From Coniferiporia sulphurascens (lineage: Eukaryota > Basidiomycota > Agaricomycetes > Hymenochaetales > Hymenochaetaceae), in the NCBI GenBank assembly GCA_002794785.1, contig NBBA01000012.1, positions 1,116,001-1,180,000 on the forward strand: 64,000 nt of DNA. The letters are read 5' to 3'. The position numbers were made by a program, and so were the translations under genes. The notes under the pieces were generated by a model. It did no database searches, had not been told where the DNA came from, and worked only from the letters and a program-made list of their open reading frames with translations. Shown here one piece after another: positions 1-10,900 of this stretch. The number at the start of each line of letters is the position of its first letter. Position 1 is the stretch's first letter.

Positions 1-319
1 ATTCAATAATGCCAGAAAGGCGATTCTTCGTCGAAAAGTGGCTCGCTTCTTTACCTCCTTACCCTCTTGATTCTTTACCGCCGACGCGGTACCATGTACG
101 CGGGTACTGAATCCATGCTACTATTGTCCGGCCTCGACCTCATAGTATGCACGCCTGCTCTCGCCACTCTCCAAACTACGCACCGCAACCAAACGTGCTG
201 AACACAGGAGGTATCACATAGGTATACATGTACATTCCACGAGACCGTAATCTACAAAGCAAGTCCGGCAGCTAATCCAGTCCAGCCCAAAAGTCATAGA
301 TGCAGTCGGCGCCTCAAAC
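1..319. other. Gene-free left edge
   Basis: I see no supported coding exon here. This is the downstream flank of the leftward DCAF4-like gene and probably holds its 3' untranslated region. A gene cut off by the window edge cannot be excluded. Confidence 0.5.
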
Positions 320-2631
320 TCAACTCCCAAGCTGCCACACACGGACCTCATCGTCCTGCGTCACCCACAGGCGCAGCGGATTTTCTGTTGCCTGCAGCGC
401 GCGTACGGGGTGCGCAGCTGCTCCCCACCCAGGAGCGCGCCAGCCCCACGCCCGGCGACGTTCCCGCCTAGTAGCTCCCCCGTACGCAATGACCAGCCGC
501 GTATGCGGTTGTCCTGGCCTGCGGCGAAGAGGAAGGAGGCTGAGGGATCGGTTGTGAGGCCCTGCGCGTAAATTGCATGTTGAAACAAAGGTAGGATAAG
601 GAAAGAAGGAGGATGGAAGGATTGCGCTCACTAGGTCGAGGAGATATTCGTTGACGTGCCCCACGAAGACCATCGTCGGCTGGGTGCGACTACCGGTACA
701 AAAACGGAGGTCAAACATTTCGAGCTACACAAAACAACAGAAAAACAAGTGATTACATGAGTTTGTCTTCACCTTCAATTGGGAACGATGGGCGTGTGGG
801 AATAAAGCTTATCCCTACTTACCTCGCCTGCACTCGTGCACACGAGCATTTCCCATGCGCGCACGCCCCGTAGGTGCGTTATTGCTGCGTGCGCCTTCCT
901 CGGCCTTGCCTTCCTCGCTTTCTCGCTATTACTGTTGTTATGATGTGTGAAGCCAGTGAAGCGGCCCCCAAGGATCTCGGTGCCCGTATCGCTGCGCTCG
1001 GGTGCACGGACGTCAAAGAGTCGGACTTCGCCGCTGCGGAAGCCCGCAAGTAGCGTATTCTGTAAGAAGCCGGAATAAATAAATAAAACGGGTCGAAAAT
1101 GTTAAGAACGGGAGAAACGGAAAACGCACATGGTGCTGGAGAATGGAGAGGATATCGCTTTTCATGGGGATGGTTGTATGCTTTTTTGCTGATGCCACGG
1201 ACCCGATGTCGTTCACAAATACTAGTTTGTGTGACATTCCTGCGGTGAGTACGATTAATTCCGATAACAATTATTAGCATCACCCTGCTGGCGGAAAACC
1301 CCATGTCAGATGGGAAGAAGGTACCTAGTGCGAGTGTCTTGTCCAGTAGGCTTGCCGCCCAAACGTTACCGGAAACATTTATTCGTGGCTGGTGATACAA
1401 TCCGGATCAGTGAAGGCTATTTTGATAAATAATTGAAGAAATGGACTTACAAAAAAGACACCGCCATCGTCGGGCGCCTTGAGGTCGCGTATGCACAACT
1501 GGCACGCGTTGGCTGTGCTGGAAACCGCACTAGATTTCACCAACACACATTACGTTGAATATGCAAATAAATAAATGGAGCCTCGGTAAAATCACGAGAT
1601 AAACTAGATACGACATACACAGCAGTAGGTCCGGAGCGGGCGACGTGCGATACAGGAGCGCCCGCACCAAGGTGGTAGGACGTAAACACTCGTGCGTTGT
1701 CGTTAAACGCATCCGACTCGCGTGGTAAGTTGGTATATTCGGAATCCGAGCGTGGTCGCGGTTCCACACGTGCGCAATGCAATATTCCACTTGAGTCGCC
1801 AGCGATAACGTTCAATGTTCCGTCAAGCATAGTGGTCTGGCAGCTTTACGATATGAGAAAGGTCACATACGCAAGGAAGAGGATAGGAGGAAAAGCGTTT
1901 GCGAGCACCCAAGTACGACGGTGGCGGGGATATGTCGTGTCTACATAACTGTAGAGGGGTGCATGCGCAGCGAAATCAAAGAGATTTAGGAAGGAGCTCC
2001 TTCGGTAGTAGCAATATGTGGCTGGGTTGCCTAGGCACTTTAATAAATACGGTCGTTGTAATACGGCGCCAGATAAGCCTCCATGGCGCGCAGAAAAGGG
2101 TGGCCTCCCTATCTCTTCGAATTGTCTTTCATACATGTATTGGTGACAGCCGATGTCCTCGCCCACCGAGGTTATTTGGGAGGGGGAGTGATCATTCCTG
2201 GGCTAATCGTCGATATGATACGTACATGAAAAGCAGTTATTTTGCTCGAGTGCCAAGATAGGGGACGAATGGGTGGGTCGAGTTCTTTATGCGAAGTTGG
2301 AAGTGCCTTTCCGACCAATTCACTGTATATTTCAGGTACAAAGCTGGATGAACAGGTTGTCCAAATTCACGACGAAACAAATGCCTCACTGGGCAAGCCG
2401 CGACCTTTCCGCGAAGGATTTATTACCCGAACGAATCGCTTTAATGCAGCTTGAGGAGGCTGGAAGCTTGGCCAGCCGTCGTCCGTGCATTTCGTCCTTT
2501 CGGGGGGCGGTCAGCTCGCGGTCCTCGCGTTCGGGCATCCGTTTTGGCCTCGATGATAATGGAAAATAGCGGCGGCGGGTCTCGTCCCAATAGAAACCGG
2601 GTAGGTCGAGTGGCTTGCCGTCGCGGGACAT
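320..2631 (-). CDS. DCAF4-like WD40-repeat protein (CUL4-DDB1 substrate receptor family)
   Basis: The ATG at 2631 opens a protein with the motif DLPGFYWDETRRRYFPL, the N-terminal signature of DCAF4/WDR21 relatives. Downstream exons carry WD40 blades: AGDSSGILHCARV near 1,800, a block near 1,330-1,400, LVFVNDIGSV near 1,220, LLAGFRSGEVRLFDVR near 1,030, then MVFVGHVNEYLLDL and FAAGQDNRIRGWSLRTG near 500-700, ending in DDEVRVWQLG. Family knowledge suggests a substrate receptor for the CUL4-DDB1 ubiquitin ligase; this is inferred. At least seven exons are needed. The exons between about 1,850 and 2,390 are uncertain. The final blade changes frame near 407-410, where one extra C in the sense strand would join both halves. 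The gene is divergent from the mitochondrial protein gene at 2828. Confidence 0.8.
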
Positions 2632-2827
2632 GGTGGTGAAGATGAGGACTGGCGGGGGTACAACGAGGACGCCTCTTGTTTTATTCTTTTTAATAACATG
2701 GCTGCATGCGACCTTGATGCGAATTTCAAATTTGGTGACGCTGACGTCAATTGTCGTGTCCCGATTTCCCGCGAGCCAGTTGAATTTCACTCACCCGCCG
2801 AACGCGCCCTTTTCTCTCCCAACCACC
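2632..2827. promoter_or_regulatory. Divergent intergenic region, likely bidirectional promoter
   Basis: Only 196 bp separate the start codons of the leftward WD40 gene and the rightward mitochondrial protein gene, so both promoters must share this stretch. A CRE-like TGACGTCA occurs at about 2,744-2,751. Promoter function is inferred from geometry, not shown. Confidence 0.5.
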
Positions 2828-3802
2828 ATGTCCTCCCCTGCTTTCCGCCGTCTTTTTTTCCAGGCGTCGCGCACAGGCTGCCGGAGGTCGGCGGCATCGA
2901 ATGCGCGGGGCTTCGGCGCGCGTCGCGGCATGGCCTCTGACGCGCATGGCTCCGCCACGAAGGCGTCGAGTGATACTCCGTGGCTGGTCGGTTGGCCTTT
3001 TTCTCTATTCAAACTGCTGGTTACAATTACCGGACACTCATTTTACCTTTGTCGGTGTGATTAGTTCGCTTCGGGTGCGGTCACTGTCCTCGGGGTACGT
3101 CGCTACGTTTTCATGTTCATACGTTCAACGCCGTTTTACAACGGTCTTGTAGGTTGCCTGGATCCTCACGCCACCCTCGAAGAAGCACGCTCATGCTGCG
3201 GCCAAGGCTGCGATGGCACCTATAGAGGACTCCTTCCCACCTCCTGAAAAGTCTGAGAAACAGGCAGAGCCCATGACAGATGACGAGGGCACGGAGGCCA
3301 GCGCGGCCGAGATCGGTGACAGTATCGACAAGGCTATTGTGCGTCTTTCTTTACCCTTTACCATGCTCCAGCATGTCCTCATTTGTTTCTTTTTTTCATT
3401 TCTTTCAGGACGCGAACGCCCCGAAGGCCGCAAAGGCAGCCGAGGAGAAGGTTGAGGAGGCGACCCCGGAAGCTGAGGTTGAGGAACCTACACGCTCGGA
3501 CGATGACGTGCCAAAAGAAGAGGCGGACGATGAAAAGCCTGAGGTGAAGCAAAAGCCCACCGAGCGCAGTGGAACGTTCCAAGGTGAAGGCGAGAGCGGA
3601 CCAACGGATCTGGGTGTTGCGCGGGCGAGTGCAAAGGTGAGTCTACTTTTCAATTGTAGAGCACCTCTTGCTTCGGAGATTGTTTCTGCTTTCCCCGAAT
3701 TAACTAATACCCATCTTATATTCATTGTGTGATATGTACTGACAACACTGTAAAATTCAGAACAAGGATGCACCAAAGGAGGTGGCGGATACGTCTGACT
3801 AG
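2828..3802 (+). CDS. Small mitochondrial membrane protein, unassigned
   Basis: Five exons join in frame: 2828-2986, 3065-3094, 3153-3338, 3409-3636 and 3761-3802, giving 214 residues. The first 35 residues are rich in Arg, Ser and Ala without acidic residues, as in a mitochondrial presequence. A single membrane segment is assembled across three exons (DTPWL, FASGAVTVLG, VAWILTPPSKK), the middle one a 30-bp microexon. The rest is acidic, Glu/Lys/Pro-rich and probably disordered, ending DAPKEVADTSD. This layout resembles conserved hypothetical mitochondrial proteins of basidiomycetes, but I recognise no function. The start is the first ATG in frame with the presequence. Confidence 0.75.
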
Positions 3803-4323
3803 AGCTATTTACTGCCCATACGTCATTGTCGATCAGGCCTGGGCTGTACCTAGCAAAACCAGGTGCAAATCGAACGTGTTTATTTTGATTATTTGCCTGC
3901 TTCTCGTGTCAACTTGAATTCGGGTACTGAAAACACAACAATTCATTGAGTTTGACCGCTGCTGGTAACGTTATTTTAAGGGTGAAACCTCAGAATGCTG
4001 GACAACCTTTCCGTCGGCAACTTGTACGGCGGCCTCCGATATCACTTTAAGCGGGTTCCGGAGTCAAAGACTTGAAACTGCTACAGATATGGAAGCCTCA
4101 AATTCGCCTCCGACCTGCTTCTGGGCTGGTGCTGCGCGTACGTACCGATCTTCTGGCGACGCGGCTAATTTCTTGGTGCCATGTTCAGTGTATATAAGTA
4201 TGAGAATTAACGGCCGCACGACCCGCCCATTCTCTTCCTCCGCGAAGAGTGCGCGTTCATCATTTACGACAGACACGGAGAACTATCACATTCACTCATT
4301 CATTCACATTCCTTTGGTTTATT
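3803..4323. other. Intergenic region with sugar-transporter promoter
   Basis: No coding exon is supported. The left part should hold the 3' end of the mitochondrial protein transcript; the right part holds the TATA box of the transporter. Confidence 0.5.
4191..4198 (+). promoter_or_regulatory. TATA box of the sugar transporter gene
   Basis: TATATAAG lies 133 bp upstream of the ATG at 4324, a normal distance for a fungal TATA-containing, regulated gene. Function is inferred from motif and position. Confidence 0.55.
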
Positions 4324-6716
4324 ATGGTTGCAAGCGCCATCGCCGGCACGGAGCAAGGTCGATGCGTATGGACCGACTTGCTTGATCCGACACGCAAGTT
4401 CTACAATAATTGGAGGCGGGTTCGCACCGTCATCTGGTTTGAATTCTTAGACTAATGACGGATATAACACCTGTTCAAATTTATCAGGCTGATTTGCTTA
4501 AACGCCTGGATCTTCCTCTTGTGTGTTCTACTCATCTACTCTTGAAGACTCGGATTCGATCGAATCCCTCTATAGCCTCATTACGTCAGCAACTAATGGC
4601 TTCGACGGAAGCATGATGAACGGACTCCAGTCATTAGCGCAGTGGGAAGATGACTTCAATCACCCGACAGGTGGACAATTAGGGCTTCTAAACGCCATTC
4701 AAGTGCTTCACTTATATGATCATCTGTATTGTTTGTCCGTCCGCTGACCGGACTTCGGCCTTTATTAATTAGAATATCGGCGGCCTTGGTGCGCTCCCGT
4801 TCGCGCCGTATGTGTCTGACGGGCTTGGGCGCCGGCCAGCGATCTTTCTTGGTGCGTCGATTGTATGGGGCGCAACGGTCCTCCAGGCCGCGGCGAGATC
4901 TGTTGGCATGTTTATCGGCGCTCGGTGAGCTCCGTTTAGTACACGTTCAACAGTGGAAACAAATTGACGGATGTGATGGTTGTTGAATGTAGGTTCCTCG
5001 TCGGTTTCGGGATGTCATTCGCGGCGAACGCAGCGCCAATGCTCGTGTCAGAGCTTGCGTACCCGTCGCACCGCGCCCCGCTGACGTCGATGTACAATGC
5101 GATGTGGTATACGGGCTCGATTGCGTGCGTATAACAGTCAGCCTATTTAGGGCACGATTGACATCTACATATATGTCCACAGCGCTGCCTGGACGACGTT
5201 CGGCTGTGTCGCGATCCCCAGCTCGTGGGCCTGGCGCTTGCCTTCCCTTGTGCAGGGTGTCCCCTCAGCGGTGCAGGTTCTCTTGCTCTGGTTTGCACCT
5301 GAGTCTCCGCAATGGCTCGTCCGCAAGGGTCGCGAGGCGCAAGCTCTGGCGACGTTGGCGTATTACCATGCAGATGGAGACGAGTGAGCTCTGCTCTTCA
5401 TCTTGAGAGTACTTTAAATGTCAATTTTTTTCTTGCAGATGCAACCCGCTTGTTGTGCACGAATTCGAGGAAATTAAGAGTGCTCTTGCAGCTGAACGGA
5501 GTGCTGTTTCCCAAGTCGGTTGGACTTCCCTTTTTACGCAGCGCGGGAACAGGAAGCGGCTTCGCCTCATCATTGCACTGGCATTCTTCTCACAGTGGTC
5601 CGGCAACGGTCTCGTTTCGTTCTACCTTAATGCGGTCTTCGAACGCATTGGTATTTCGGATCCGACGTTGCAGCTACTCATCAACGGTTTATTGCAGATT
5701 TGGAACTTAATTGTCGCTTTGAGTGCCGCGGCGCTTGTGGACAAACTCGGACGGCGTCTGTTATTCATAGCGTCGTGCGCGGGCATGTTAGTGTTTTTCT
5801 CACTGCAGACAACATGCTCTGCGCTGTTTGCGCAGACGGGTAGTGTGACGTCAGCGCATGCAGTCATTGCGTTCATTTTTTTGTTCTATGCGGCGTATGA
5901 GTACGTCTTGCCGCAGTAATTTTTTTTGACTATCGACTTCTTAATTAAAGATTCACTGCGCCAGCATTGCGTTTACGCCTCTAGTGATTTCTTACACTGT
6001 TGAAATCCTCCCCTTCGCAATCCGCGCAAAAGGGCTGTCGGTTTTCACACTCACGGTCTCTCTGTCGCTTATCTTCAACCAATATGTCAACCCTGTCGCA
6101 CTTGCTGTGAGTTCTTAAATGCTCCTTGGTTCCCGGTGCTTTAGTTAACCACCGTGCCGCTGACAGAGCCTCGGCTGGAAATACTATGTCTGTGCCTTCT
6201 CGCGTCTCGCACTTTTTATCTTCCGTCCGTACTGATCGCGAGCGCACTCACGCGCACATCTACATGCAGATCGTCTACTGCGTATGGCTCGTGTTCGAGC
6301 TCGTGTTTTGCATACTTTTCGTCGCTGAGACAAAGGGACTTACTGTTGAGGAAACAGCTGCGCTCTTTGACGGCGCAGAGGCCGATGCGAGCGTGGAATC
6401 CACGCGGACGGCCGCCGGAGCAGGTCCGAAGGCGGCTGCATCCGTGTTCGCGCCCACGGATAAAATAGGGCTGAAGGCGGAGACCGGGTCGCTCGGGTCG
6501 AGTAGAGACCTGCGCGGGGACCCGGACGACGTCACCGAGAAAGGGTCGTTCGTGTCGACGTATGTGGATGAGGAGAATAGCGGCAGTACCAGCCTCAGCT
6601 CTGGTCATGTTGCAGCGTGCGGGGAACACGAAAACGCCCCGAGTAAGCCCTATTCGCAGGAGTTGCTTAACTGCGTGATCCCAGGGGACTCGGGACTTGG
6701 ACTGTCTTTCCTTTGA
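4324..6716 (+). CDS. MFS sugar porter (hexose/lactose permease-like)
   Basis: A sugar importer of the sugar porter family at the plasma membrane. It starts MVASAIAGTEQG at 4324 and is split by about eight short introns. Family marks, in order: TNGFDGSMMNGLQS in helix 1; DGLGRRPAIFLGAS after helix 2; GFGMSFAANAAPMLVSELAYPSHRAP around helices 4-5; PESPQWLVRKGR after helix 6; QWSGNGLVSFYL in helix 7; VDKLGRRLLF in the 8-9 loop; and VAETKGLTVEETAALFDG after helix 12. The usual PESPRWL and PETKGL motifs vary slightly here (PESPQWL, VAETKGL). A cytoplasmic tail of about 110 residues, Ser/Asp/Glu-rich, follows. The substrate cannot be set from sequence; lactose or hexose permease-like proteins are the nearest type. 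Confidence 0.9.
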
Positions 6717-7995
6717 CTTTGACGGCGCTTCCCTTCGTAGTGTTTCAGTCGAGGACGGACTTTTTTTTTGAGGACGCTCCTTTTAGCATGGACGTGATAC
6801 GATCTTATATGCGCTGTACTCGCTTTGGTGCAGTAGTAATCTATAGAGTAAAGTCGTGTTTAATTGTGGCATTTCCCGTGATAATCGGGTGTCCTGAGTT
6901 GTACGCTTACTTCCCCCGTCCACAATAATTGATACTTGTAGCTGAAAGATGGACTCGATGGCGTACGGTGTTAGTAAACGGGACCGGGGGTTAATGGCCG
7001 CGCAGTTGTAGAAAGGCATAGTCGGTGGCCGGCGGGAGTTCTTGAAAATTTTACACATCACCTGATGAAGGGGGTGGGGCGTCTTCTCGCCTCGGTAAAA
7101 ATAGGGATCTGTAACTGTGGCTCCGGGGCTTGAGCGACAAACGGGGGACGTTGGGTTCGTACGGAGACTTTTGCCCATCTGGCTGTAATCTTCTGCAAAA
7201 AATGGATGAAATATGAATATGAATCAGAAGGAGGGGGGATGATCTTCCGGAGATTTCCGTGATTTGCCGTTTGGCGAACAGGCTGTTGGGTAATTAGAGG
7301 GCGCGGTTTAGTTAAAGGATCTGGAGGCGAGATCTTCGTGTAGTGCTGGCATAGCATGTACTGTATATATACGTGATAATTTGGCGATGATGGTGCGGGC
7401 AGGCACCGTGTCGATAATTGAGATGTGGGTGGTAGTGAGGTCGATGGGGATTGCTCGGGCCACTACGCGTAGACGATAGATAACCTTTCACTCTGCTCGA
7501 GCACCTCCCTGAAAATTGGACCCTTTTGCCGATGAGAACCCAAAGGCACGCGGACCGAGTAGAGGACGTAAAAGACCCCGTCGAGTGCGTAATATTTTAC
7601 ATACTTATGTCGCGAAAGGAAAGAAAACAACATGGGTATATGAGCTGATCTGATGTTGCGGTGTTGTCATGGCGGACGCGGACTCTCCTCCTCTTCTCCC
7701 CCTTTTCTAAAATTTAAATATTATTATAGGTGATTTAAAATTGGTGGACGAGTAGCTATAGGTATAAGACGTGCCTGTCGATGGAATGTCAAATGTAGTA
7801 GCACGCGAGCTATAAGCAGGTCCTTTTGTCCCTCTCTCCCTCTCCCCCATCTCCTCTCTGTCTTCCCTCCGCTCTCCCCCCGCCTGCCTCGTGTCCCAAC
7901 CGCACCCGCGCCCATTACGCAACGGCGCACGCTGTCGCCTTCTTTTTCTTTTATTTTTATATTAAAATATCTTCATATATCAGCTGTGATTCGTG
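6717..7995. other. Long intergenic region upstream of the RA-PH gene
   Basis: No supported gene. Open frames here are short, on both strands and without recognisable motifs. The 3' part is AT-rich near 7,710-7,745 and then strongly pyrimidine-rich. Confidence 0.5.
7821..7887 (+). promoter_or_regulatory. Pyrimidine-rich tract upstream of the RA-PH gene
   Basis: About 67 bases are almost only C and T on the sense strand, ending about 110 bp before the ATG at 7996. CT-rich tracts of this kind often mark transcription start regions of fungal genes. This role is inferred. Confidence 0.4.
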
Positions 7996-10900
7996 ATGGT
8001 CTTCCCGCGCGTAGATCAGCTCACACACGAGCTCGAACCCGGACGCGAAATCGGGCACGTACACGGGGACGGAAACGATTACGGACACCAGCTTGAAAAC
8101 GCTGCACGTCCCCCAGCGCCGTCGCCATCGCTTCCGCTTCCGCAGGACCGTGCACACGCCGGTCTTGCCCCGTCTCTTCTCGACGCCCACATCTCTTCTA
8201 CTGCGAATTCGAACGCAGAACTAAAGCGCATCCGTCCCCCACCACCCCTCGCCATCACCCTTCCTGCAAAACCCCTGCTCGCCTCCGACCCGCCTGCGCT
8301 CACGATCGCAGACGGCGAACAACACGCGGAGTGGCACTTTGTGCGCGAGGACAGCGCTGGAGGCGTCCCTGCCACCGAACACACCGGCGTCGGCGCGGGT
8401 TATTTTTCGGTGAGTCCTGTGTAACGTGTCTTTTACATGGTGGGACCAGCGTGGGCTCGTTTGACGGTCGACGTTGTCCCTTTGCCTTCTCTTCGGCGTG
8501 GCTGGCGGCGCGCGTTTTTTCTCTCTCTCGCGTTGTGCCGATCTGTAACGGTCGCTGATCACCTCACGCAGCCTCCGCAGACTCCGCGATCCCCAGGCGC
8601 GTCCACAGCGCTGCCGCTACCGACCCCGTCTGCCCAGCGCGTGCACTCACGCTCGCGTTCGCAATCACGGTCCGCTCTCATCTCCGACTTCGCGAAGCTC
8701 ACGTCCAAGGTCCGCGGCCCACCTGCGAAAATGGCCAAGGAACGCCGTTCGCTGCAGTCTATACTTATACCGTCCTTCCTTCAGTCCCTGCAATCCCCCT
8801 TGGCGTCCGCGTCCGCGTCGACGAGTACGACTCCCGTGCACGTTCATGCATTTAACACTACGCCTCCCACGCGCGTCCGCGATTCTGAGGCCAGCGTAGT
8901 TGTGCAACCGCTGCGCCCTCCGTCTTCGTCTGCGGGTAGTGAGCTACGCCGCTCGTACGGTCGCGCCCGTGCGCAGACGTACACCAGTGGCAGTAGGACG
9001 TCAATTGCTGACACGATCGTGGGCGTGCCGAGTGACACCGTGGAAGATGAAGGATACGCATATGCGTATGCTACATCGGCAATGTCTCCAGGGGCGGACG
9101 GACGCGAGTCCCCTCCTGCTTACTTACTCGACGACGACCCCTTCGCACCCGTCGCTCCGGCACGCTCGGACAAGCTCTCGCGCTCGGCGTCAATCGCGTC
9201 GTTCAGCTCAGCGAGCGACGCGTCCATGCCTAGTACGCCTGTCGGTGCGAGTCGCACTCTCTCCCCCACGCCTGAGCAAAACGAGCCCACGCCATCGTCT
9301 GTGCCCGTACCACTCCCATCGGCGTCTCCCCTCCATGTCGACACGAACGTGTCCGTCCTTACATTCCCTCTTTCGCCGCTTGCTTCCCCGCCACTCTCAC
9401 CGCGCCTACAAACAAGCGCTGCCACGCCCGCACGCGCCCGGCTCCCGAGCACAGGCGCCTTGCCGATATCTGCTCACCCACGTGCGCGTCCCGCGCATAC
9501 ACGTCCCGCGTTTGCGTCGCGGCCGTCCCTGCCATCGCTCAGCACGCTTGCGCGCATGAGTGCTGGGTTTGGAAATTTGGGAGGATTTGCTGGGTTCGGG
9601 GTGAAGGTGAGAAAGAGGAAAGGCAAAGTTGGTGCGGGGCTGCCTGTTGAGCCGTGGGACTTGCCTGAATCTCAGCCCGAGCCTGAATCTGAATCTGCCG
9701 ATGCAGATAGTCAAGAGTTGGGTAGAGGGAGGGTGAGAGAGCGGGCGATGACTTTAGGCGAATGGGAAGGTGGGAGCGACGACTATGCCTCTATCGATGA
9801 TATTATATTTGCACCTAGTAAGTCCGGATTATCCCTCTCTTCATTAATTCTATATGGTCTTTGTTCTTCGATTTATTTAATGGTTACGTTTACATAGATA
9901 CGGTTGGCCTCACGAACGAAAATGGGAATGAAGACGACGGAGATCATGACGAAAATGGAGAATGGGAGGAGGGCGGCGGTGCGGACCCATCAGGCGGGTC
10001 ACATAGACCTTACTCGTCAGCTTCGACCGTAGTGCAAGCAGATTCCTTCTTCCATTTGAGCACTGATGATCCATATTCTGGGATCGAGACAGAATCGGTA
10101 CTCACCGAACGTGCGTCTGCACCTGATGAGCGCGAGTATGCTCGTTCTCCGACATCGGACGCGTCTCCTTCGACGGTCCTCACCGATCTTGTCGACGGTA
10201 ACTTTGGTGGACAAAATGAAGAAGGGAGGATACCCGATCGGAATCAAGACACGGTCGTAAGGGCACGGGACACTCGGGATCCGAATCTGGTGGTCCCGAC
10301 GACCATGCCGACGGACGGAGATGGCGATGATGATAGTTCGTTGGAGCCCGCTTACCTGCGATTAAGTGCGAGTATAGATGACCGGGAAACTATTAGACCG
10401 GTGGAGGAAACGGAGACGGAAGAGAGAGTTGATAAAGAGGCACGAGATGGTGATGCCGATGCTAATGAAGAGACGGCATCGCTGGCTAAGCTTAAATCGG
10501 ACACGCTGGGAGACAGAGATGATGATGATGGTGTGCGTGAGGAGGATGGGAAGACTGCGAGTGCGACTTCCCTGCCGGAAGTGGATGGAGACGGAGCTGG
10601 AATTAAAGACGAAGCTGGGGATGGGAATAGAGATGGGAAGGGTGTTGGTGGGGATGAGGTCGCTGGAGACGTGTCGACATCGTCGATGGCGACTGTCCGA
10701 GTTCAGTCTGAGCTTGCGGGGACACCGGAGAACGGAGGTCGTGACGACGTCCTTAGCGAGTCCGTCCTCCCTCGGAAGGAGGAGCCACGAGGTTCGGGAT
10801 CAATTCTTATTCCACGCGGGGGAGCGGATGATAATGGCCTAGGACGGAATTCTGGCGGGCAAAGCGCTACACACGCGGAATTTTTGGATACAGCTGATGC

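Noticed and set aside
6783..7357. Overlapping minus-strand frames of 99 and 131 codons
   Set aside because: They lie in an intergenic stretch, lack motifs and do not join through splice sites.
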